Positions 8,475 through 18,287 of a stretch of 64,000 bases of DNA are shown here, piece after piece. The DNA is from Halorubrum sp. BV1. Its GTDB lineage: Archaea > Halobacteriota > Halobacteria > Halobacteriales > Haloferacaceae. Numbering within the stretch: position 1 is the stretch's first letter; each line of letters opens with the position of its first letter. The notes under the pieces are model-generated. The model ran no database searches, was not told the DNA's origin, and saw only the letters and a list, made by a program, of their open reading frames with translations. The stretch covers positions 10,060-74,059 of the forward strand of contig NZ_JQKV01000007.1 of NCBI RefSeq assembly GCF_000746205.1, in the 5' to 3' direction. A program made the translations under genes and the position numbers.

Positions 8475-9812
8475 ATGAACCACGAGCGCTCACGGGAACT
8501 GTACGACCGCGCGCTGTCGGTCTCGCCCGGCGGGGTCAACTCGTCGGTCCGCGCGACGATGCCACACCCCTTCTTCGTCGAACGCGGGGACGGCGGCCAC
8601 GTCATCGACGCCGACGGCAACCGGTACGTCGACTGGGTGATGGGGTACGGACCGCTCCTGTACGGCCACGACCTCCCGGACCCGGTCGAGTCGGCGATCC
8701 AGTCGCACGCGGCGGCGGGACCGATGTACGGTGCGCCCACGGAGGTCGAAGTGGAACACGCCGAGTTCGTGGCGCGCCACGTCCCGAGTGTCGAGTCGAT
8801 CCGGTTCGTCAACTCGGGGACGGAGGCGACGGTGTCCGCGGTCCGGCTGGCGCGGGGCCACACCGACCGCGACAAGATCGTCGTGATGCAGGGCGGGTAC
8901 CACGGCGCACAGGAGTCGACGCTCGTCGACGGAACCCCCGAGAACCCGCATCCGTCGACGAAGGGGGTTCCGGCGGCGTTCGCGAAACACACGCTCCCGA
9001 TCCCGTTCAACGATCCGCAGGCCGCAACGGAGGTGTTCGCCGAACACGGCGACGACATCGCCGCGGTGCTCGTGGAGCCGATCTTGGCGAACAAAGGGAT
9101 CGTGATGCCCGTCGACGGCTACCACGAGACGCTTCGGGACCTGTGTGACGACCACGGCGCGCTTCTGATCTTCGACGAGGTGATCACCGGGTTCCGCGTC
9201 GGCGGCCTCGGCTGTGCGCAGTCGAAGTTCGGCGTCACGCCCGACGTCACCACCTTCGGGAAGATCGTCGGCGGGGGGTTCCCCGTCGGCGCGATCGGCG
9301 GGAAAGCGGAGATAATCGAGGGGTTCACGCCCGCGGGCGACGTGTTCCAGTCCGGCACCTTCTCCGGGCATCCCGTGACGATGGCCGCGGGCAAGGCCAC
9401 GCTGGAGTACGCGGCCGAAAACGACGTGTACGAGCACGTCAACCGCCTCGGCCGGAAGCTCCGCGAGGGAATAGCCGAGATCTGTGCCGATCGGGCACCC
9501 GAGTACACGGTCGTCGGGACCGACTCGATGTTCAAGACGGTATTCACCCGAGAGCCGCCCGCCGACACCGCAGACGGCTGTGCGGACGGCTGTCGGCAGG
9601 ACCCCGACTGCGGGCGCTACGGCACCTGTCCGAAGACCGGCGCGGACGTGGGGAAAGCGGAGACCGACCGTTGGGAGCGGGTGTTCTGGCAGGAGATGAA
9701 AGACCGCGGCGTGTTCCTTACCGCCAACCAGTTCGAGTGTCAGTTCACCTCCTACGCGCACACGGAGGCGGACGTCGAGAAGACGCTTGCAGCGTACCGG
9801 GAAGCGATCTGA
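8475..9812 (+). CDS. hemL: Glutamate-1-semialdehyde 2,1-aminomutase
   Basis: A 445-residue PLP enzyme of the C5 tetrapyrrole route. It converts glutamate-1-semialdehyde to 5-aminolevulinate. Seen: N-terminal SPGGVNSSVRA, the active-site segment LLIFDEVITGFRVG, and the PLP-lysine region TFGKIVGGGFPVGAIGG. A cysteine-rich insert, DGCADGCRQDPDCGRYGTCPKTG, lies near residues 368-390. It is absent from bacterial HemL but often seen in haloarchaeal ones and could bind metal. HemB, the next enzyme of the pathway, is at 35771-36751 in this window but not in the same operon. Confidence 0.96.
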   Translation: MNHERSRELYDRALSVSPGGVNSSVRATMPHPFFVERGDGGHVIDADGNRYVDWVMGYGPLLYGHDLPDPVESAIQSHAAAGPMYGAPTEVEVEHAEFVARHVPSVESIRFVNSGTEATVSAVRLARGHTDRDKIVVMQGGYHGAQESTLVDGTPENPHPSTKGVPAAFAKHTLPIPFNDPQAATEVFAEHGDDIAAVLVEPILANKGIVMPVDGYHETLRDLCDDHGALLIFDEVITGFRVGGLGCAQSKFGVTPDVTTFGKIVGGGFPVGAIGGKAEIIEGFTPAGDVFQSGTFSGHPVTMAAGKATLEYAAENDVYEHVNRLGRKLREGIAEICADRAPEYTVVGTDSMFKTVFTREPPADTADGCADGCRQDPDCGRYGTCPKTGADVGKAETDRWERVFWQEMKDRGVFLTANQFECQFTSYAHTEADVEKTLAAYREAI

Positions 9813-9870
9813 CCGTCGGCTGCGGCGATGCTGACTGTCTGTCGTTCTATATAAACACCCGTGATAACGA

Positions 9871-9925
9871 GCCACACACCAGCATCGTCGACGCCCCCGT
9901 GTGGCGATTTCGCACGGCATGTGCG
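9871..9925. promoter_or_regulatory. Inverted repeats upstream of the thermosome promoter
   Basis: GCCACAC (9871-9877) pairs with GTGTGGC (9899-9905). CGCAC (9911-9915) pairs with GTGCG (9921-9925) directly before the TATA box. They could be operator half-sites for a heat-responsive regulator or a basal factor footprint. This is inference from position only. Confidence 0.35.
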
Positions 9926-9930
9926 GAAGG

Positions 9931-9938
9931 TTTATATA
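9931..9938 (+). promoter_or_regulatory. TATA box of the thermosome gene
   Basis: TTTATATA preceded by the purine-rich GGAAGG, a good BRE. It lies 27-34 bases before ATG 9965, predicting a leaderless transcript. A second TATA-like element, CTATATAA, lies at about 9848-9855. Confidence 0.75.
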
Positions 9939-9964
9939 GAATCACAAACAATCAATGGGTGATT

Positions 9965-11647
<1,683 letters not shown>

Positions 11648-11961
11648 AGTTCGGCGAGAACTCACACGCTCCCTGACTCCGACCGCAGCCGTTCCGCCGA
11701 ACCGCCTTCCGACCGACCGTCGCGCCCACTGCGGGCTCCGACGACACGCGATTTTTATCGACGACGCGACGAGCGACCACAGAGCCACCGGCTCGTCGGT
11801 CGGTGGACGAGCGACCGGTTTCACCCCGACAGCGATAACATCGATGTAACCACCCGACACGGGTGTTCGCGAGCGGTTAAGTGGCGTCCGCGCCTTCGAT
11901 CGATCCACGAGACGGGCTCGCCGTGAGCGGCGCGGCGCGGTCCGTTCGATTTACCCCTACC
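11648..11961. other. 314-base spacer between the thermosome gene and the LUD gene
   Basis: No gene is supported. It contains GCGATTTTTATCGAC (about 11748-11762), a self-complementary AT-rich element that could act as terminator or promoter. GATTTACC at about 11948-11955 is too close to ATG 11962 for a standard TATA box. GGTTAAGTG at about 11875-11883 is another TATA-like element. Confidence 0.5.
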
Positions 11962-12618
11962 ATGTCACAGCAAAAAGCCGACTACGTGGACGAGACGGAG
12001 ATCGACGAGACACTGGACGCGGTCGCCGATGACGAGACGGTCGAGGCCACGGTCGAAAGCCTCGAAGAGCGCGGCTTCGACGTCGTCGTCGTCGACGACG
12101 CCGAGGAGGCGCTCGCGGCGGTCACGGAGCAGATCCCCGCGGGCGCGTCGGTGATGAACGGACACTCGACGACGCTCGAAGAGATCGGCTTCGACGAGTT
12201 CCTCAGCGAGGGCGACCACGAGTGGGAGAGTCTCCCCGATGAGATCTGGAGCATCGGCGACGACGCGGAGCGACAGACCGCACGGCGCGAGTCACAGACG
12301 GCCGACTACTTCCTCGGCGGGATCAACGCGATCGCGGAGACGGGCGAGTTGGTCGCAGCCGACCTCTCCGGCAGCCGGATCGGCGCGTATCCCTTCGCCG
12401 CCGGCAACGTGGTGATCGTCAGCGGCACGAACAAGATCGTCCCGACGCTCTCGGACGCGTTCGACCGGCTGGAATCGGTCGCGTACCCGCTGGAGAACGA
12501 GCGCGCACAGGAGGCGTACGGCGTCGAGTCGGCGATCGCCAAACAGCTCGTCTACCGTCGCGAGACGGAGGAGGGCCGGACGACGGTCGTCCTCGTGCGC
12601 GAGCGGCTCGGGTACTAA
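11962..12618 (+). CDS. LUD-domain protein (LutC/YkgG-like)
   Basis: A 218-residue single-domain protein of the LUD family. It has N-terminal helices (VEATVESLEERGFDVVVVDDAEEALAAV), then IPAGASVMNGHSTTLEEIGFDEFL and the core GELVAADLSGSRIGAYPFAAGNVVIVSGTNKIVPTLSDAF. LutC proteins act with Fe-S partners in L-lactate oxidation, but no lutA/lutB neighbours are present. An isolated LUD protein like this one has no secure role. ATG 11962 (MSQQKADYVDETEID) is chosen over an in-frame ATG-less upstream extension because the domain starts right after it. Confidence 0.85.
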   Translation: MSQQKADYVDETEIDETLDAVADDETVEATVESLEERGFDVVVVDDAEEALAAVTEQIPAGASVMNGHSTTLEEIGFDEFLSEGDHEWESLPDEIWSIGDDAERQTARRESQTADYFLGGINAIAETGELVAADLSGSRIGAYPFAAGNVVIVSGTNKIVPTLSDAFDRLESVAYPLENERAQEAYGVESAIAKQLVYRRETEEGRTTVVLVRERLGY

Positions 12619-12639
12619 CGGCGCTGTACCCTCGACACC

Positions 12640-13182
12640 CTACTGCGGCGCGTTGAAGCTCACGTCGTCGTCGAGCTCGTTCGACATCCGTTCGAGGTAC
12701 GAGTACACCGCGCCGTGCGGCGCGCCGTCGAGGAGCATTCCGACCGCCCGGCGGACGACCTCGAGTTCCTCCGGCTGGCCGACCGCACCGACGGTAGAGC
12801 CGTAAACGACGACGTTCGCGCCGGACAGCTCTTCGAGTAGCTCCCGCGTCCGGCCGTTCTCGCCGATTATCCGCCCCTTCTTCCGCTGGAGGTCGTTGTC
12901 GTTGCGGGTGTGCTCGGACAGGTCGATCAGATCGAGCGTTCGGAGGTCGTGGTCGAGGATCGACAGCGCCGTCTCCGGCGTGAAGCCGCGCCCGATCGCT
13001 TTGATCACATCGGGTGCCACCATCGCGGCGACGGGGTCGTCTCGCTCTTCGATGGCGACGCTACCCGACTCCGAATCGACGTCGAGTCGCACGTTCGCCC
13101 GCTCTTCGATCTCCCGCATCGTCTCGCCACCAGCGCCGATGACGACGCCGATCCGGTCCTGCGGAACCGTCACGTGTTGCAT
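12640..13182 (-). CDS. KH-domain RNA-binding protein, archaeal Dim2/PNO1 homologue
   Basis: A 180-residue protein with two KH domains. The first opens MQHVTVPQDRIGVVIGAGGETMREIEERANVRLDV and the second carries KGRIIGENGRTRELLEELSGANVVVYGSTVGAVG. In eukaryotes Dim2/Pno1 guides 18S rRNA 3'-end maturation; the archaeal protein associates with aIF2 and with RIO1. The adjacent rio1 gene 110 bases upstream on the same strand fits that partnership and suggests co-transcription. GIGAGG is a canonical GxxG loop. It ends convergently 19 bases from the LUD gene. Confidence 0.93.
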   Translation of the reverse strand: MQHVTVPQDRIGVVIGAGGETMREIEERANVRLDVDSESGSVAIEERDDPVAAMVAPDVIKAIGRGFTPETALSILDHDLRTLDLIDLSEHTRNDNDLQRKKGRIIGENGRTRELLEELSGANVVVYGSTVGAVGQPEELEVVRRAVGMLLDGAPHGAVYSYLERMSNELDDDVSFNAPQ

Positions 13183-13292
13183 AGAAGTGAATACCCGGCC
13201 GAGCCTTTTAAGCGTGTTCCGCTGCGGGCGGCATGCGGCCGTGTGGCGCGCTCTTCGGCGGAGTTCGCGTGGATCGCGGTGTACTCGCTGGC

Positions 13293-14246
13293 CTACTCGT
13301 CGGAGTGAGCCGTCGACTCCGGATCCCGCGATCCGCTCGGATCGGGTTCCGGTTCGGTCACGTACGCGCGGAGATCGTCCGGATCGACGTCGATCCCCTG
13401 TCTGGTGAAAAAGGCTGCCACGTTCTCGCAGTCGCGGTCGAGGAACTCGCCGGCGTTCGGGTGATGGACGGTCACCGCCTGACCCATGTCGATGACCACC
13501 AGCTCGCCCTCGTGGATGATCATGTTGTACTCGGAGAGGTCGCCGTGGATCAGCCCGGCGCGATAGAGCCGTCGCATGTACTCGCGGACGACCTCGTAGG
13601 CGGTCGCAGGGTTCTCGACGTCGACCTCGCTCAGTCGACGCGCGCGGTCGTCGGCGTGACCGACGAGCTCCATCACGAGGACGTTCCGCTGGACCGCGAT
13701 CGGTTCCGGGACTCGCACACCCGCCGTGCGGGCGCGTTCGAGGTTGGCGAACTCCTTGCGGGTCCACGCCAACACGACCGCCTTCTTGTCGTTCGCGATC
13801 CCCTCGAACCGCGGGTCGCCCTCCAGGTACTCGCGCATCTGCCGGAAGTTCGAGGAGTTGATCCGGTACACCTTCACGGCGACCTCTCGCTCCGGGTGGA
13901 CGCCATCGGGGCCGCCGCCGGCCGCGGCCGACCCCGGTTCCGGTCGCTCGCCGGCCTGCCCGCCGAGCGCCTCGAAGACGCTCGCCTCCTTGCCGGTCGA
14001 CACCGGGCCGCCGAAGGCGTCGACGTAGCCGTCCTGTACGAGCTTGTAGACGGCCGCGAGCGTCGCGTCGTCGAACACCGACTCCTGCAGTTTGAACTGC
14101 TCCGTGTCCTTGATCCGCTTGCGGAACTCGTCGAACTCGCGGTCCTGCCGGCGCGCGATCCGGTCGGCCTCGGTGTCGGAGACGTCGAGCTGTTCCCACT
14201 CGTCGCCGGGGTCGTCAGCGGGCTCCAACAGGCCGAAATCGCTCAT
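13293..14246 (-). CDS. rio1: RIO-type serine/threonine protein kinase (Rio1)
   Basis: A 317-residue atypical kinase acting in late small-ribosomal-subunit maturation. Visible motifs are STGKEASVFEAL (nucleotide loop), VAVKVYRINSSNFRQM (ATP lysine), catalytic LIHGDLSEYNMIIHEGE and the metal-binding VVIDMGQAV. The last replaces the canonical DFG with DMG, as is usual for RIO kinases. A Gly/Ala/Pro-rich insert (GGQAGERPEPGSAAAGGG) near residues 94-111 looks lineage-specific. The ATG at 14244-14246 begins MSDFGLLEPADDPG. It precedes the dim2-like gene, a conserved ribosome-biogenesis pairing. Confidence 0.95.
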   Translation of the reverse strand: MSDFGLLEPADDPGDEWEQLDVSDTEADRIARRQDREFDEFRKRIKDTEQFKLQESVFDDATLAAVYKLVQDGYVDAFGGPVSTGKEASVFEALGGQAGERPEPGSAAAGGGPDGVHPEREVAVKVYRINSSNFRQMREYLEGDPRFEGIANDKKAVVLAWTRKEFANLERARTAGVRVPEPIAVQRNVLVMELVGHADDRARRLSEVDVENPATAYEVVREYMRRLYRAGLIHGDLSEYNMIIHEGELVVIDMGQAVTVHHPNAGEFLDRDCENVAAFFTRQGIDVDPDDLRAYVTEPEPDPSGSRDPESTAHSDE

Positions 14247-14334
14247 TCGCGTGGACGTTCGACATCGCGAGGGATAAGCGAGAGGGTCCGGACCGACCCG
14301 CTCTCGGTGTCGCGTCGACCGCGCCACAGAGGCG

Positions 14335-14883
14335 TCACAACACGTCGAGCGCGTCCGCGACCGACATGTGGTCGTCTCTGACGGCCTCCAATATCGCCCG
14401 CCGCTCTTCCGTCTCGGGGTCCGTATCGTCCCCGCCGTCGCGTCCGCCGCCGACCTCGTCGAGCGTCACCTTTCGCGTCTCGCCGGCGAACTCGGCGAAG
14501 TCCGTCCCGTCCGCGAGCGCCGTCTCCTTTTTGACGCGATACGAGCCCGCGTCCGTGGTATACAGGTCGCCGGGATGGAAAAAATACCAGTCCTCGCGGT
14601 CGAATCGGACCGCGATCCGCGCCTTCGCACCGAAGTTTCGGGCGAAAAACAGCAGCGCCTCGACCTCTTCGCCGGTGAGGTAGATCGGGTTTCCCGCGCT
14701 CGATTTCGCCTCGATCGCGTAGAACGTCTCGCCGTCGCCGGCGAGCACGTCGGGTAGCTCCCGCTCCGTCGACGAGCCGCTGGCCGGCGCACGCATCACG
14801 GCGAACCCGGCGTCGTCCAGCGCGTTCACTAACTCCCGCTCGCGGCGGTCGCCCTTCCGGTTAGCGGCCACGGTCGTCGTCAC
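14335..14883 (-). CDS. hjc: Holliday junction resolvase Hjc
   Basis: A 182-residue nuclease that cuts four-way DNA junctions in recombination. Hjc signatures are present: RKGDRRERELVNALDDAGFAVMRAPASGS (catalytic Glu in the first helix) and RELPDVLAGDGETFYAIEAKSS, whose D and E-x-K are the metal-binding PD-(D/E)XK residues. The C-terminal third (EEVGGGRDGG onward, ending in a helix AILEAVRDDHMSVADALDVL) extends beyond archaeal Hjc of about 130 residues and looks like an added tail. RadA, its functional partner, is 8 kb away. Confidence 0.93.
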   Translation of the reverse strand: MTTTVAANRKGDRRERELVNALDDAGFAVMRAPASGSSTERELPDVLAGDGETFYAIEAKSSAGNPIYLTGEEVEALLFFARNFGAKARIAVRFDREDWYFFHPGDLYTTDAGSYRVKKETALADGTDFAEFAGETRKVTLDEVGGGRDGGDDTDPETEERRAILEAVRDDHMSVADALDVL

Positions 14884-14976
14884 CCGATTCGGTCATGCCC
14901 GCCGTAGGCGCGAGACGCTCAAAAGGGCGGCGGGTCACAGCCCCCCGCGAGGCGGACGCGACTGTCCCGACGGCCG

Positions 14977-15528
14977 TCATCCCCGCATCCGTTCCGCGTG
15001 CTCGACGACGACTCGACCCAGTCGCTCGGTGCGTCGGCGAAGGTCCGCGTCCGCAATCCGCGGGTGGCCGTCCGGATCTCCGCCCGTCGCGACCTTCGAG
15101 GAGGCGCGCTCTATCCCCACCTCGTCGGGAACCGTCCACGCGTGGACGTTCCGGAACGTCGACCGGAGGTGTTCGAGCGTCCCGCCGTAGGAGCCGCCAC
15201 CCGCGGTCGCGAGCAGTCCTACGGTGGTGTCCTCGTACTCGTCGGAGCCGCAGAAGTCGTGGAAGTTCTTGAACGTCGACGAGTAGGAGCCGCGGTAGAC
15301 GGGAGTGCCAGCGAGCACGCCGTCGGCCTCGCGCACACGCCGCGTGAGCGCCTCGCTGTCGCCCTGTGCGTCCTCGTTCGGGTGATACAAAGGGAGGTCG
15401 ACCGCGCCGAGATCGATCAGGTCCGTCTCCGCGCCGGCGTCGCCCGCGGCGTCGAGGGCGACGCGGAGCGCCGCGCGCGTCGTGCTCGCCTTCCGGCGGC
15501 TCCCGGAGATGGCGACGATTCGGGTCAT
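14977..15528 (-). CDS. NADPH-dependent FMN reductase-family protein
   Basis: A 183-residue flavodoxin-fold protein. The N-terminal phosphate-binding loop is ISGSRRKASTTRAALRVAL, and the flavin-contacting segment is GVLAGTPVYRGSYSSTFKNFHDF, followed by TVGLLATAGGGSYGGTLEHLR. Such proteins reduce FMN, quinones or azo compounds with NAD(P)H. The physiological substrate cannot be told. It lies between hjc (94 bases away, same strand) and the divergent phosphohexomutase gene, with a 91-base shared promoter region. Confidence 0.88.
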   Translation of the reverse strand: MTRIVAISGSRRKASTTRAALRVALDAAGDAGAETDLIDLGAVDLPLYHPNEDAQGDSEALTRRVREADGVLAGTPVYRGSYSSTFKNFHDFCGSDEYEDTTVGLLATAGGGSYGGTLEHLRSTFRNVHAWTVPDEVGIERASSKVATGGDPDGHPRIADADLRRRTERLGRVVVEHAERMRG

Positions 15529-15619
15529 ACGTCAGGTTCGGACCCCGGCGACAAAAGCGAGCGTGTTCGCCGTCCAGACGACACCGGGCCTTATTGTTCC
15601 CGCCTACGACGTGACGGGC

Positions 15620-17023
15620 ATGGATCAGATTGCCTTCGGCACGGACGGGTGGCGAGCCACCCTCGACGTCTTCACAGACGAGCGCGTGCGGATCGTCGGA
15701 CAGGCGGTCGCAGACCACCTGAAAGCGGCGGGCCACGACGAGCCGGTCGCGGTCGGCTACGACGCGCGCGAAACCTCTGAAGGGTTCGCAGAGAGTCTCG
15801 CGGAAGTTCTCGCCGGCAACGGCTTCGACGTGCTCCTTCCCGAACGCGACGTCCCCACCCCGGTCATCGCTCACGCCATCGTCGACCGCGGGCTCGCCGG
15901 CGCGTGCATGGTCACCGCCTCGCATAACCCGCCCGAGTACAACGGCGTGAAGTTCATCCCACACGACGGCGCGCCCGCGCTCCCCGACGTGACCGAGGAC
16001 GTGGTCGACCGGCTCGCGGAGCCGGAGCTGCTGCCCGCAGCCGAGCGCGGCGACGTCTCGCGCGTCGACCTCGTGACCAGCCACGCCGAGTCGGCTCGCT
16101 CGGTGGTCGGCGTCGTCGCCGGAGATGGTGGCGGAGTCGATCTTTCCGGTATCACGGTCGCGTACGACGCCATGCACGGGAGCGGCCGCGGGGTAACGGA
16201 CGCGCTCCTCGAATCCGCCGGCGCGGAGGTTGTCCGACTGCGCTGTGACCGCGACGTGACGTTCGGCGGCGACTCCCCCGAGCCCTCCGCGGAACACCTC
16301 GGCGAGCTGGCAGACCGCGTCACGGACCCGGAGAGCGACATCGATCTCGGCGTCGCCAACGACGGCGACGCGGACCGTATCGCGGTCGTCACCCCCGACC
16401 GCGGCGTGCTCGACGCCAACTTATTTTACGCCGCCTGCTACGACCGGCTGCTCGAAACCGACGCCGGCCCGGCGGTCCGAACCGTCTCGACGACGTTCCT
16501 CGTCGACCGGATCGCGGAGGCACACGGCGAGGAGGTGTACGAGACGCCGGTCGGCTTCAAGTGGGTCGCCGAGGCGATGGGCGACCACGACGCGCTATTC
16601 GGCGGCGAGGAGTCCGGCGGGTTCACCCTCCGGGGACACGTCCGGGAGAAGGACGGCGTGTTGATGGCGCTTCTCGCCGCGAGCGCACACGCCGCGGAGC
16701 CGTTCGACGACCGGGTCGACCGGCTGCTCGACGAACACGGACACATCGCCGCCGGGAAGGTGTCGCTCGATTGTCCCGACGACCGGAAGGAAGCGGTCCT
16801 CGCCGAACTCGAAGACCACATCCCCGAGTCGGTGCGCGGCTCCCCGGTCGCGAAGGTCGTCACCCTCGACGGGTTCAAGCTCCTCTTAGAGAACGGGTCG
16901 TGGCTGCTCGTCCGCCCCTCGGGAACCGAGCCGAAGCTCCGTGTGTACGCCGAAGCCGACAGCGACGAGGCAGTGGCGGCCCTCCTCGACGAGGGGCGCG
17001 AGATCGTTGAGCCGCTGATCTGA
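15620..17023 (+). CDS. Phosphohexomutase (phosphoglucomutase/phosphomannomutase family)
   Basis: A 467-residue alpha-D-phosphohexomutase interconverting hexose 1- and 6-phosphates for sugar nucleotide synthesis. It opens IAFGTDGWRA. The phosphoserine loop is TASHNPPEYNGVKF (Ser near residue 101) and the magnesium loop is VANDGDADRIAVV (near 250). The sugar-binding loop is GGEESGGFTLRGH and the phosphate-binding C-terminal loop is VRPSGTEPKLRVYAE. All four domains are intact. Substrate choice among glucose, mannose and glucosamine cannot be settled from sequence. ATG 15620 fits the family N-terminus. Confidence 0.94.
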   Translation: MDQIAFGTDGWRATLDVFTDERVRIVGQAVADHLKAAGHDEPVAVGYDARETSEGFAESLAEVLAGNGFDVLLPERDVPTPVIAHAIVDRGLAGACMVTASHNPPEYNGVKFIPHDGAPALPDVTEDVVDRLAEPELLPAAERGDVSRVDLVTSHAESARSVVGVVAGDGGGVDLSGITVAYDAMHGSGRGVTDALLESAGAEVVRLRCDRDVTFGGDSPEPSAEHLGELADRVTDPESDIDLGVANDGDADRIAVVTPDRGVLDANLFYAACYDRLLETDAGPAVRTVSTTFLVDRIAEAHGEEVYETPVGFKWVAEAMGDHDALFGGEESGGFTLRGHVREKDGVLMALLAASAHAAEPFDDRVDRLLDEHGHIAAGKVSLDCPDDRKEAVLAELEDHIPESVRGSPVAKVVTLDGFKLLLENGSWLLVRPSGTEPKLRVYAEADSDEAVAALLDEGREIVEPLI

Positions 17024-17142
17024 GACGGGAGCGGCCTGCCGATTCAGTCGCCGTCGGCGGCCACCTGCCCGCGTGGCTCGTGCGTTCTCGTCCCGCTCCG
17101 ATCGGGTGCCTTTTTAGGTGATACCGCCCTAGCCGAACGTAT

Positions 17143-17886
17143 ATGTTCAAGGCCATCGTGGGCGCGTCGACGTTTCAGGACGCGCTCGACTCGGTGAGCG
17201 TGTTGGTCGACGAGTGCAAGATCCGCCTGAACGAGGAGGAACTCTCGATCCGGGCGGTCGATCCCGCCAACGTCGGGATGGTCGACCTCACCCTCGAAGC
17301 CGCCGCGTTCGAGTCCTACGAAGCCGACGGCGGCGTTATCGGCGTCAACCTCGCCCGGCTCGAAGACATCGCCGGGATGGCCAACTCCGGCGACCTGATC
17401 CACCTCGAACTCGACGAGGAGACCCGCAAACTCCACATCGAGATCGACGGACTGAGTTACACCCTCGCGCTCATCGACCCCGACTCGATCCGTCAGGAGC
17501 CGGATATCCCCGACCTCGATCTCGCCGCCGAGATCGTCGTCGAGGGCGCACAGATCGGTCGCGGCATCACGGCCGCCGACATGGTCTCCGACCACATCCG
17601 ACTCCGCGTCAACGAGGCCGACGAGGCCTTCTTCATCGAGGCGGAAGGCGACACCGACGACGTCGACTTGGAACTCACCCGCGAGGACCTCATCGCGCTC
17701 ACCGCCGGCCCCGCAGACTCGCTTTTCAGCCTGGACTACCTCAAAGACATGAACAAGGCGATCCCCTCCGACGCCGAGGTGACCATCGAACTCGGCGAGG
17801 AGTTCCCCGTCAAGCTCCACTACGGCTTCGCCGAGGGACTCGGTACCGTGACGTTCATGCTCGCACCGCGGATCCAGAGCGACTGA
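17143..17886 (+). CDS. pcn: DNA polymerase sliding clamp (PCNA)
   Basis: A 247-residue ring-forming clamp that tethers DNA polymerases, ligase and Fen1. The N-terminal FKAIVGASTFQDALDSVSVLVDECKIRL and the C-terminal FPVKLHYGFAEGLGTVTFMLAPRIQSD are typical. The interdomain connecting loop contains LALIDPDSIRQEPDIPDL. TTTTTAGG at about 17111-17118, 25-32 bases before ATG 17143, is a good TATA box and implies a leaderless transcript. The protein is acidic, as in other haloarchaea. The GIY-YIG gene follows 72 bases downstream. Confidence 0.97.
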   Translation: MFKAIVGASTFQDALDSVSVLVDECKIRLNEEELSIRAVDPANVGMVDLTLEAAAFESYEADGGVIGVNLARLEDIAGMANSGDLIHLELDEETRKLHIEIDGLSYTLALIDPDSIRQEPDIPDLDLAAEIVVEGAQIGRGITAADMVSDHIRLRVNEADEAFFIEAEGDTDDVDLELTREDLIALTAGPADSLFSLDYLKDMNKAIPSDAEVTIELGEEFPVKLHYGFAEGLGTVTFMLAPRIQSD

Positions 17887-17958
17887 GCCGACCGAACGGC
17901 TCTGTCCGCGACCCCGACGGCCGTCCCCCCACGACATCGACGAGACCCATACACTCCC

Positions 17959-18222
17959 GTGACAGACCACTACGTGTACGTGATCGAGTGTGCCGACGGG
18001 ACGCTGTACACCGGGTACACCACCGACGTCGAGCGGCGGGTCGCCGAACACGACGCCGGAGCGGGCGCGAAGTACACCCGCGGGCGAACACCCGTGACGC
18101 TCCGGCACGTCGAGTCGTTCGACTCGAAGTCGGCGGCGATGTCGAGAGAACACGCGATCAAGTCGCTCACGCGCCCGGAGAAAGACCGACTGATCGAGAC
18201 GGAATCGCAGCCGGACACCTGA
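17959..18222 (+). CDS. GIY-YIG nuclease-superfamily protein (UPF0213 type)
   Basis: An 87-residue single-domain protein: YVYVIECADGTLYTGYTTDVERRVAEH contains the GIY-YIG core as YVYVI and LYTGYT, with the catalytic Arg in VERRV. The C-terminal part has AMSREHAIKSLTRPEKDRLI. Proteins of this size (YhbQ type) are single-strand nicking nucleases in bacteria; the archaeal role is unknown. The GTG start at 17959 places the domain at the N-terminus, and no upstream ATG exists in frame. Its end is followed by a 27-base-spaced repeat of GATCGAAACGGGA (about 18222-18261). Confidence 0.88.
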   Translation: MTDHYVYVIECADGTLYTGYTTDVERRVAEHDAGAGAKYTRGRTPVTLRHVESFDSKSAAMSREHAIKSLTRPEKDRLIETESQPDT

Positions 18223-18287
18223 TCGAAACGGGACTCAACCAGACGCCCGATCGAAACGGGACCGCGAGCGGACGCGGGCCGGTCCGA

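Noticed and set aside
12640..14199. A 519-codon minus-strand frame
   Set aside because: Its C-terminal 180 codons are the Dim2-like gene. The upstream part is Arg-rich shadow sequence over rio1.
18222..18261. The GATCGAAACGGGA pair as a short CRISPR-like repeat
   Set aside because: Only two copies 27 bases apart, at the end of the GIY-YIG gene; a simple local duplication is enough.
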